In this document: positions 42,275-49,899 of the stretch, piece after piece
How positions within the stretch are numbered: position 1 is the stretch's first letter
Layout of the letters: each line of letters opens with the position of its first letter
From: DASSUW01 sp963849695
GTDB lineage: Bacteria > Actinomycetota > Thermoleophilia > Solirubrobacterales > Solirubrobacteraceae
Assembly: GCA_963849695.1 (NCBI GenBank)
Contig: CAWKIT010000038.1
Location: 1-64,000 of the forward strand
Direction: 5' to 3'
Length of the DNA stretch: 64,000 bases
Notes under the pieces: generated by a model
Databases searched by the model: none
The model's input: the letters and a program-made list of their open reading frames with translations, nothing else
Told to the model about the DNA's origin: nothing
Translations under genes and position numbers: made by a program

Positions 42275-43631
42275 AGGCCGTCGCGGACGCCTCGGGCTTG
42301 GAGAGCAGCTCGTCGAGCGCCACGCCCCGCGCCTGCTCGGCCAGGAAGCTCTCGTTCGACGTGTTCTCCAGCAGCCGCCGCACGAGGTAGGCCATGCCCG
42401 CCACGAGGTCGCCGACCGGGCAGTAGGTCCGGACCCGCAGGCCCTGGCGCGCGATCGCGGTCTGCAGAGGGTCGCCGAGCCCGCGCAGGACCTGCATCTC
42501 GAGGTCGAGTTCCTCGCCGCCGGAGAGCCGGTTGTAGGCGATCGCGTGGCTGACCGAGCGCAGGTTGTGGGAGGCGATCGCCACCCGCACGGCCGGCCGG
42601 GCGTCGAGCAGCCGGCGGGTCAGCGCCTCGAAGTTGAGGTCGCAGTCGGCCTTGACGTCGAACACCGGCGCGTCCCATCCGTGCTGGCGCGCCTGCACGA
42701 TCTCGTGGTCCCAGTAGGCGCCCTTGACCAGCCGCACGGTCAGCGGCTGCGCGCGCTCGACCGTGCCGAGCCAGTCGAGGATCGTGTCCAGGGTGCCGGG
42801 CGAGTCGCGCAGGTAGGCCTGCAGTACCAGCCCCGCCGACGGCCCGCCGCGGAACTCCTCCTCGCCCAGCAGCTCGAGGATCAGCTCGAGCACCGCGTCG
42901 CGCGAGTCCATCGACTCCATGTCGATGTGCAGGTGCGCGTCCAGCTCGTGCGCGCGCCGCAGGAGCGGGCGCAGTCGGTCGGCGGCGTCGCGCTTCCCGC
43001 GCTCGGGCGCGTCCGGCCGCAGCAGCGGCGTCAGGGCCGACACCTTCACCGACAGGTTCGCCCGCGGCAGGACGCCCGCGCTGTCGCGCTCGAGCCGCGG
43101 CTGCTCGGGCCAGCGCCGCGCCGCGCCCACCAGCGTCTCCAGCGCGTCCGTGCAGCGGTCGGCGTAGCGCTGCGCCTCGGCCTGGGTGACGGTCGCCTCG
43201 CCGAGCAGGTCGACGGAGCTGGCCACGCCGTCCTTCCACAGGTCCCGCAGCACGCCGAGCGCGGCCCGCGGGTCCTCGCCGACGATGAACCGGTGCGCCA
43301 TGTGCTTCACGCCCGCGGCGGACGCCGCCCCCAACGCCGCACGGCCGGCCTTCGAGCTCCCCATCTTCATGGCGGCGCCGATCGGCGTGGGCGGGGTCTC
43401 GACCTCGCCGAGGAAGCCGGTCAGGTGGCGGGCCAGGTCGTCGAGGTTCCGGCAGGCGGGCACGACGTCCACGAACCGGAACAGCGCGGCCTTCAGCTCG
43501 GCGTCCTGAGAGGCCAGGTCCATCGCCTTCTCGTCGAACGCCTTGAGGGGATTGCGCGTGACGGGCATGGCGGCCGCCAGCCGCTTGCCGATCTCGTACA
43601 GCTCCGCCTCCAGGGCGCGCTCGTCCACCAT
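42273..43631 (-). CDS. Proline dehydrogenase (PRODH)
   Basis: A 452-residue FAD-dependent PRODH with TIM barrel. Barrel motifs are LSVKVSALTPLLRPDAPE, DAHLHIDMESMDSRDAVLEL, GLVLQAYLRDSP, RLVKGAYWDHE, VAIASHNLRSVSHAI and LEMQVLRGLGD, closing with RTYCPVGDLVAGMAYLVRRL, the substrate-binding helix. It oxidises proline to pyrroline-5-carboxylate for the downstream dehydrogenase. ATG 43631 is chosen because TATGTT ends seven bases before it, fitting a leaderless start. An ATG at 43643 is possible. Confidence 0.93.
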   Translation of the reverse strand: MVDERALEAELYEIGKRLAAAMPVTRNPLKAFDEKAMDLASQDAELKAALFRFVDVVPACRNLDDLARHLTGFLGEVETPPTPIGAAMKMGSSKAGRAALGAASAAGVKHMAHRFIVGEDPRAALGVLRDLWKDGVASSVDLLGEATVTQAEAQRYADRCTDALETLVGAARRWPEQPRLERDSAGVLPRANLSVKVSALTPLLRPDAPERGKRDAADRLRPLLRRAHELDAHLHIDMESMDSRDAVLELILELLGEEEFRGGPSAGLVLQAYLRDSPGTLDTILDWLGTVERAQPLTVRLVKGAYWDHEIVQARQHGWDAPVFDVKADCDLNFEALTRRLLDARPAVRVAIASHNLRSVSHAIAYNRLSGGEELDLEMQVLRGLGDPLQTAIARQGLRVRTYCPVGDLVAGMAYLVRRLLENTSNESFLAEQARGVALDELLSKPEASATA

Positions 43632-43650
43632 GTCCGAGAACATAACGGTC

Positions 43651-44586
43651 GTGAGCCGTGAGCCGGAACTGGTCTCGATCGCCGCGCCGATGCACGACGA
43701 GGAGGGGACCGCCAAGCCGTTCCACGCGCGCGTGGCGGCGGCGCTCGAAGGCGTCCCGTTCGAGCTCGTGATCGTCGACGACGGCAGCCGCGACGGCACC
43801 CCGGACGAGCTGGCGGAGCTCGCCGCCGCCGACCCGCGGGTCAAGGTCGTCACGCTGTCGCGCAGCTTCGGCCACCAGGCGGCGCTGACCGCCGCGCTCG
43901 AGCACGCGAGCGGCGATGTCGTGGTGACGCTCGACGGCGACCTCCAGGACCCGCCCGAGCTGATCCCGGAGATGCTCGACCGCTGGCGCGACGGGGTCGA
44001 CGTCGTGTATGCGGTCCGCAGCCGGCGCCAGGGCGAGACGGCGTTCAAGCGCGCGACCGCGAGCGGGTTCTACCGGCTGTTCCGCCGCGTGGCCGACATC
44101 GACCTCACCCCCGAGTCGGGCGACTTCCGGCTGATGGACCGCCGCCCGCTCGACGCGCTGCTGGCGATGCCCGAGCGCAACCGCTTCCTGCGCGGGATGA
44201 GCGTGTGGGTGGGGTTCACGCAGACCGCGGTCACGTTCGAGCGCGAGCCGCGCGGCAGCGGGCAGACGAAGTACACGCTCGGCCGGATGCTCCGCTTCAG
44301 CTTCGACGCGATCACGAGCTTCTCGCACCGCCCGCTGCAGTTCGCAACCCTGCTGGGGTTCGCGTTCTCGGCGCTCGCCTTCCTGGCCATCCCGCTCACG
44401 ATCGTCGCGCGCTACGCGGACATCTACGAGCGCGGCGTCCCCACCACGATCGTGATCGTCCTGCTGCTGGGCGGGATCCAGCTGATCTGCGTGGGGATCA
44501 TCGGCGAGTACGTCGGCCGCATCTACGACGAGGTCAAGCACCGGCCGCTGTACGTCGTGCGCAAGAAGGCGAACCTCGAGAAGTGA
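43651..44586 (+). CDS. Polyprenyl-phosphate glycosyltransferase (GT2, GtrB/DPMS-like)
   Basis: A 311-residue GT2 enzyme. The nucleotide-sugar domain has VSIAAPMHDEEG, FELVIVDDGSRDGTPDEL, the metal site in TLDGDLQDPPELIPEML and SGDFRLMDRRPLDALL. Two C-terminal TM helices follow (LLGFAFSALAFLAIPLTIVA and the next), then EYVGRIYDEVKHRPLYVV. This matches the DPMS/GtrB group that loads sugars onto undecaprenyl phosphate. The GTG at 43651 is chosen; ATG 43630 is an option but would overlap the divergent PRODH start. The next gene may process the product. Confidence 0.9.
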   Translation: MSREPELVSIAAPMHDEEGTAKPFHARVAAALEGVPFELVIVDDGSRDGTPDELAELAAADPRVKVVTLSRSFGHQAALTAALEHASGDVVVTLDGDLQDPPELIPEMLDRWRDGVDVVYAVRSRRQGETAFKRATASGFYRLFRRVADIDLTPESGDFRLMDRRPLDALLAMPERNRFLRGMSVWVGFTQTAVTFEREPRGSGQTKYTLGRMLRFSFDAITSFSHRPLQFATLLGFAFSALAFLAIPLTIVARYADIYERGVPTTIVIVLLLGGIQLICVGIIGEYVGRIYDEVKHRPLYVVRKKANLEK

Positions 44587-44587
44587 C

Positions 44588-44748
44588 CCCGGATCCACCG
44601 ATGACCCGTGGATGCCTCGGCGCCGTGGGCCGAGTCAGAGACGATCGGCCGCGCATTCGGTGTGGTGGGGCCACATGGGATCGCGGCCGATCGGCTCTGG
44701 CGAACGGCCACGGTGGCGAGGTACCGCGGGGATCGGTGGATTCGGGGT
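44588..44748. repeat. Long intergenic palindrome, distinct family
   Basis: The 160-base gap folds on itself. The outer arms are ATCCACCGAT (44593) and ATCGGTGGAT (44732). A middle region pairs CCTCGGCGCCGTGG-like sequence with its near complement at 44709. The inner arms GATCGGCCGCG (44643) and CGCGGCCGATC (44682) enclose TGTGG/CCACA. The ends do not match the 42091/60316 family. It runs from just after one stop to the next GTG start and has no ORF. Confidence 0.6.
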
Positions 44749-46039
44749 GAAGACCGCGGTGATCGGCGCGGGCGTGGCCGGCCTGGTCGCCGCCCACCGG
44801 CTGGCCGGCGCCGGCCACGAGGTCGACGTGTACGAGCGCTGGCCGGGCCTCGGCGGGCAGGCGGCGACGCTCGACGTCGGCGGCGGTCACCGGCTCGAGC
44901 GCTACTACCACCACCTGTTCACCACCGACCGCCACATCGCCTCGCTGTACGAGGAGCTCGGCCTCGAGCTCGAGTGGCGGCCGTCGAGCGTGGCGATGTT
45001 CGCGCACGGGCGCCAGTGGCCGTTCACGACGCCGCAGGACCTGCTGCGGTTCGGGCCGCTGAGCCCGGTCGACCGGGTGCGGATGGGCGCCGCCGTGCTC
45101 GCTCTCCAGCGGCGCGGCGACCGGGCGCCGTTCGAGCGCGTCACCGCCCGCGAATGGATCGAGCGCTGGATGGGGCGGGGGCCGTGGCGCGAGGTGTGGG
45201 GCCCGATGCTGCGCGGGAAGTTCGGCGCGCGCGCCGACGAGATCGCGATGGTGTGGTTGTGGAACAAGCTCCGGCTGCGGCGCGGGGGGGACGCGCGCGA
45301 GGAGCGGCTCGGCTACCCGGCCGGCTCGTGGGAGCCGCTGTTCGAGGCGCTGCGAGACCGCATCGAAGGGCGTGGCGGGCGCGTGCTGATCGACCGCCCG
45401 GCGGTGCGGATCGAGCCGGGCCTCGAGGTCACCTACGGGGCGCCCGGCTCGTTCCGGGCCGGCCACGACCCGCGCGCCTTCGAGCCGGCCGGCGCCGAGC
45501 GGTACGACCGCGTGCTCGCCACCGTCCCGAACGACGTGTTCGCCGGGCTCACCGGCCTTCCGGAGCCGCCGATCGAGTACTTCGCCGCGCTCTGCCTGCT
45601 GCTCGAGCTCGACCGCCCGTTCACGCGCTACTACTGGACCAACGTCGCCGACCGCGAGCTGCCGTTCGTGGGGCTGATCGAGCACACCAACTTCGTCGAG
45701 CCGGAGCGCTACGGAGGCCGCCGCTTCCTGTACGTCGCCAACTACCTCGAGCACGGGCACGAGCTGCTGGCGCTCGACGCCGACGCCCTGCTCGACCGCT
45801 ACCTGCCCGGCCTCGAGCGCGTGAACCCGGCCTTCGACCGCTCCTGGGTGCTCAACCGCTGGCTGCACCGCGAGCCCGCCGCGCAGCCGATCGTCACCGT
45901 CGGGTACCAGGAGCGCATACCGCCGCTGAAGACGTCCATCCCGGGCCTCGTGCTCGCCAACACGACCCAGGTCTATCCCGAGGATCGCGGCACCAACTAC
46001 GCGGTCCGGCTCGGCGAAGAGGCGGCCGCGGCGATATGA
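44747..46039 (+). CDS. FAD-dependent amine oxidase/desaturase-like oxidoreductase
   Basis: A 430-residue flavoprotein. It has the dinucleotide-binding KTAVIGAGVAGLVAAHRLAG, FAD contact YERWPGLGGQAATLDVGG, and the late GXXG-type FAD motif near IPGLVLANTTQVYPEDRGTN. The middle has RYYHHLFTTDRHIASLYEEL, typical of the UDP-galactopyranose mutase/protoporphyrinogen-oxidase-like group seen beside GT2 enzymes. GTG 44747 is the start; earlier codons lie in palindromic repeat. The stop overlaps the hyuA start (ATGA). The upstream glycosyltransferase suggests glycolipid chemistry, while the downstream genes suggest catabolism. Confidence 0.85.
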   Translation: MKTAVIGAGVAGLVAAHRLAGAGHEVDVYERWPGLGGQAATLDVGGGHRLERYYHHLFTTDRHIASLYEELGLELEWRPSSVAMFAHGRQWPFTTPQDLLRFGPLSPVDRVRMGAAVLALQRRGDRAPFERVTAREWIERWMGRGPWREVWGPMLRGKFGARADEIAMVWLWNKLRLRRGGDAREERLGYPAGSWEPLFEALRDRIEGRGGRVLIDRPAVRIEPGLEVTYGAPGSFRAGHDPRAFEPAGAERYDRVLATVPNDVFAGLTGLPEPPIEYFAALCLLLELDRPFTRYYWTNVADRELPFVGLIEHTNFVEPERYGGRRFLYVANYLEHGHELLALDADALLDRYLPGLERVNPAFDRSWVLNRWLHREPAAQPIVTVGYQERIPPLKTSIPGLVLANTTQVYPEDRGTNYAVRLGEEAAAAI

Positions 46040-47969
46040 CCGCGCTCGGCGTCGACGTCGGCGGCACGTTCACCGACGCGGTGCTCGTCGGCCCGGACGG
46101 CATGGTCACCGCCAAGGTGCTGAGCACCGCGAGCCAGGAGGAGGGCGTGGTGGCGGCCGCGCGCGAGGTGCTGGCGCGCGCCGGCGTCGAGCCCGGCGAC
46201 GTGACGCACTTCGTGCACGGCTCGACGGTCGCCACCAATGCCCTGCTGACGCGCAGCGTCGCCCGCACCGCGCTCGTCACCACCAAGGGCTTCCGCGACC
46301 TGCTGTTCCTCGGCCGCCAGGCGCGGCCCAGCCTGTACCGGCTGCACGAGGCGCCGACGCCGCCGGTGGTCGAGCGGCGCCACTGCGTGGAGGTCGACGA
46401 GCGGATGGGGCCCGACGGGGTGATCCGCGCTCTCGACGAGGCGAGCGTGAAGCGCGCCGCCCGGCGCCTCGCCCGCGCCCGCGTGGAGGCCGTCGCGGTG
46501 TGCCTGCTGTTCGCGTTCCGCGACCCGTCGCACGAGGCGCGCGTGGCCGAGATCCTGCGCGACGCTCTGCCCGACGCGTTCGTGGTCGCCTCGCACGAGG
46601 TCGCGGCCGAGGTGCGCGAGTTCGAGCGGGCCACGACCACCACGGTCGACGCCGCGCTCGGCCCGCCCACCGGCGAATACCTCGCTCGCCTGCGCGACGC
46701 GGCGCGCGGCGCGGGGTTGCCCGAGCCGATGGTGATGCTCTCGAGCGGCGGGCGTCGCCACGCTCGAGCAGGCCGCCGCCCACCCCGCGGCGATGCTGCT
46801 CTCCGGCCCCGCCGGCGGCGCCGTCGCGGCGCGGATCGTGGCCGACCCGCCGGCGCTCGGCTTCGACATGGGCGGCACGAGCTGCGACACGTTCTTCCTC
46901 GCCGAGGGCGGCACCGAGTCCGAGCTGACCGTCCAGCGCCGGGTCGCCGGCCTGCCCGTGCGGCTGCCGATGGTCGACATCCACACCGTGAGCGCCGGCG
47001 GCGGCTCGATCGCGTGGGTCGACAGCGGCGGCGCGCTGCGCGTCGGCCCGCACAGCGCGGGCGCCGACCCCGGCCCCGCCTGCTACGGCCGCGGCGGCGA
47101 GCGGCCCACCGTCACCGACGCCAACCTCGTGCTCGGCCGCCTGCCCGCCGACTCGCCGATCTCCGCCGACCTCGAGCTCGACATCGCTGCCGCCCGCCGC
47201 GCCCTGGAGTCGCTCGGCATCGGCTCCGCCGAGGAGGCGGCCGAGGGCGTCGTCGCCGTCGCCGTCAACGCGATGGTGCAGGCGCTGCGGGTGGTCTCGG
47301 TCGAGCGCGGGCACGATCCGGCGGGCGCCTCGCTGCTCGCCTTCGGCGGGGCCGGGCCGCTGCACGCGTGCGAGCTCGCCGCCCAGCTCGGCGCCACGCG
47401 GGTGCTGTGCCTGCCGGCCGGCGGCGTGCTCTCGGCGGTCGGCCTGGCGGCCGCCGAGCGCCGCCGCGACGCCTCCCGCAGCCTGCTCATGCCGCTCGCC
47501 GAGGCCGGCGGGCTCGAGCGCGCGGTGGGCGAGCTGGCCGCCGCGCGCGACGGCGAGGTCGTGCGCGCGGCCGCCGACCTGCGCTACGCCGGCCAGTCGT
47601 TCGAGCTGCTGGTGCCGTTCGAGGACCCGTCCGAGCTGGCCGAAGCCTTCCATGCCGAGCACGAGCGCCGCTACGGCCACGCCGACCGCGAGCGCGCGGT
47701 CGAGCTCGTCACCCTGCGCGCCGCCGCCGTGGCGCCCGGCGCCGAGGTCACGCTGACCGCGACCGGCGACGTCGAGCGCGGCCGCCGCACGATCCGCTGG
47801 GACGGCGAGGAGGTCGAGGCCGAGGTGCTGAGCGGCTCGGGCCTGCCGCCGGGCACCGAGGTGACCGGCCCGGCGATCGTCGAGTTCCCCGAGACCACCT
47901 GCCTCGTCCCGCCCGGCTGGGCCGGGCGCCGCCGACGACCACGGGATCCTGACCCTGGAGACCGGATGA
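46036..47969 (+). CDS. hyuA: Hydantoinase/oxoprolinase A subunit (two apparent frameshifts)
   Basis: An HyuA-type ATPase of about 643 residues. The N-terminal frame has GVDVGGTFTDAVLVGPDG, FVHGSTVATNALLTR and VVASHEVAAEVREFERATTT. Near 46753 an extra G (GGCGGGCG) breaks MLSSGG from VATLEQAAAHPAAM. The next frame gives LLSGPAGGAVAARIVADPPA and FDMGGTSCD. A second extra G near 47926 separates LVPPGWAG from ADDHGILTLETG and the TGA at 47967. The total length of 3n+2 fits two insertions. Uncorrected, the second half reads straight into hyuB. With HyuB it should hydrolyse a hydantoin- or oxoproline-like lactam using ATP. Confidence 0.85.
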
Positions 47970-49459
47970 ACGCGGCGGAGCTCCAGGTCGCGGTCGGGTC
48001 GCTGCGCGGGATCGCGGAGGAGATGGGCACGGCGCTGATCCACAGCGCGCTGTCGCCCAACATCAAGGAGCGGCGCGACTGCTCGACCGCTTTGTTCGAC
48101 CCCGACGGGCGGCTCGTGATCCAGGCCGAGCACATCCCGGTCCACCTCGGCGCGCTGCCCGCGTCGGTCGCCGCCGTGCGCGCCCACGATCCCGAGCCCG
48201 GCGAGGTGTGGGTGCTCAACGACCCGTTCCTGGGCGGCTCGCACCTGCCCGACATCACGCTCGTGTCGCCGATCCACGTCGACGGCGAGCTGCTCGGCTG
48301 GGCCGCCTCGCGCGCGCACCACGCCGACGTCGGCGGCATGGTGCCGGCCTCGATGCCGGCCGACTCGACCGAGCTGCACCAGGAGGGCCTGATCCTGCCG
48401 CCGTCGCGGCTCGACGACGACCTGATCGACCTCATCGCCGCCAACTCACGCTCCGGCGACGAGCGGCGCGGCGACCTGCGCGCCCAGCTCGCCGTCCACC
48501 ATCTCGCCGAGCGGCGCACCGCCGAGCTCGTCGAGCGCCGCGGCGCGGACTGGTGGCACACCGCCTGCGCCGAGGTCTGGGACTACGCCGAGCGGCGCAC
48601 GCGCGCGGCGATCGCCGCCATGCCGGACGGCCGCTACGAGGCGACCGAGACGGTCGAGGCGCTCGAGGGCGACCTGGAGGTGCGGGCGGCGGTCGAGATC
48701 GACGGGGAGGAGGTGCGCGTCGACTTCGACGGCACCGCGCCGCAGCACGGCGGCAACCTCAACTGCCCGCTCGCGGTCACCACGTCCGCCTGCTGCTTCG
48801 TGCTCCGCGTGATCGCCGACCCCGACGCGCCCGCCTCCGGCGGCGCCTACGCGCCGATCACGGTCACCGCGCCCGAGGGGTCGCTCGTGAACGCGCGGCC
48901 CCCCGCCGCGGTGGTGGCCGGCAACGTCGAGACCTCGAGCCGGATCACCGACTGCCTCATGCGCGCGTTCGGCAAGGCGGTCGATGCGCCCGCCCAGGGC
49001 CAGGGCACGATGAACAACCTCACCTTCGGCTCGTCCCGCTTCACCTACTACGAGACGATCGGCGGCGGCCAGGGCGGCACCCCCGAGGGACCGGGGCCGT
49101 CGGCCGTCCACGTGGCGATGTCCAACACGCTCAACACGCCGGTCGAGGCGCTCGAGGTCGCCTATCCGCTGCGGGTCGAGCGCTACTCGCTGCGGCCGGG
49201 CAGCGGCGGCGCCGGACGCCACCCCGGCGGCGACGGCGTGATCCGGGAGATGACCGTGCTCGAGCCGTGCGAGATGTCGATCCTGTCCGACCGGCGCCGC
49301 CATCCGCCGCGGGGGGCGGCCGGCGGCAAGCCCGGCAGGCCCGGCAGCAACCGGCTCAACGGCCGCAAGCTCGGCCCGAAGGCGCGCGCGAGCCTCGAGC
49401 CGGGCGACACGATCAGGATCTCGACGCCGGGCGGCGGCGGCTACGGTAGGCCGCGATGA
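47966..49459 (+). CDS. hyuB: Hydantoinase/oxoprolinase B subunit
   Basis: A 497-residue HyuB protein. It has RGIAEEMGTALIHSALSPNI and KERRDCSTALFD, HIPVHLGALPASVAAV, NDPFLGGSHLPDITLVSPIH, ASRAHHADVGGMVPASMPAD, and the C-terminal TYYETIGGGQGG and RPGSGGAGRHPGGDGVIREM. These are hallmark motifs of the B subunit of N-methylhydantoinase, acetone carboxylase and 5-oxoprolinase-type enzymes. The ATG overlaps the corrected hyuA stop (ATGA), and the stop overlaps the RpiB-like start (ATGA). The substrate of this operon is not evident. Confidence 0.93.
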   Translation: MNAAELQVAVGSLRGIAEEMGTALIHSALSPNIKERRDCSTALFDPDGRLVIQAEHIPVHLGALPASVAAVRAHDPEPGEVWVLNDPFLGGSHLPDITLVSPIHVDGELLGWAASRAHHADVGGMVPASMPADSTELHQEGLILPPSRLDDDLIDLIAANSRSGDERRGDLRAQLAVHHLAERRTAELVERRGADWWHTACAEVWDYAERRTRAAIAAMPDGRYEATETVEALEGDLEVRAAVEIDGEEVRVDFDGTAPQHGGNLNCPLAVTTSACCFVLRVIADPDAPASGGAYAPITVTAPEGSLVNARPPAAVVAGNVETSSRITDCLMRAFGKAVDAPAQGQGTMNNLTFGSSRFTYYETIGGGQGGTPEGPGPSAVHVAMSNTLNTPVEALEVAYPLRVERYSLRPGSGGAGRHPGGDGVIREMTVLEPCEMSILSDRRRHPPRGAAGGKPGRPGSNRLNGRKLGPKARASLEPGDTIRISTPGGGGYGRPR

Positions 49460-49899
49460 GGATCGCCATCGCAGCCGACGAGGACACGGGGGTGGCCCGC
49501 CCGCTCGTCGACCAGCTGCGCGCCCGCGGCCACGAGCCGCTGCTGCACGGCGCGCTCGACCCCGACGAGCGCGACGACTGGGCCTGGGCGTCCGAGGCCG
49601 CCGCCCGCGACGTCGCCGAGGGCCGCGCCGACCAGGCCGTGGTCGCCTGCTGGACCGGCACCGGCGCCTCGATCGCCGCCAACAAGGTCCCCGGCATCCG
49701 CGCCGCGCTCTGCGTCGACGCCCAGACGGCCGACGGCGCCCGCAAGTGGAACGACGCCAACGTCCTCGCCCTCTCGCTGCGCAGCACCTCCGAGGCCGAG
49801 CTGGCCGAGATCCTCGACGCCTGGTTCACCGCCCGGCCGTCGACCGAGGCCGACGACCGGGCGAACGTGGCTCACCTCGACGAGATCTCGAACACGTAG
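49456..49899 (+). CDS. RpiB/LacA/LacB-family sugar-phosphate isomerase-like protein
   Basis: A 147-residue RpiB-fold protein starting RIAIAADEDTGVARPLVDQL. The active-site loop is ACWTGTGASIAANKVPGIRA, where canonical RpiB has CGTGIG, so the conserved Cys is present but the glycine pattern is altered. KWNDANVLALSLRSTSEAEL matches the phosphate-binding helix region. It is the last gene of the oxidoreductase-hyuA-hyuB set by ATGA overlap. It may isomerise an unusual substrate of that pathway. Its 3' end overlaps the converging GH67 gene by 28 bases. Confidence 0.87.
   Translation: MRIAIAADEDTGVARPLVDQLRARGHEPLLHGALDPDERDDWAWASEAAARDVAEGRADQAVVACWTGTGASIAANKVPGIRAALCVDAQTADGARKWNDANVLALSLRSTSEAELAEILDAWFTARPSTEADDRANVAHLDEISNT

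Noticed and set aside
46793..49459. An 888-codon frame joining the HyuA C-terminal part to HyuB as a fusion protein
   Set aside because: Removing one G near 47926 restores the normal HyuA ending (ILTLETG) and an ATGA overlap with hyuB, so the fusion is an artefact of the extra base.
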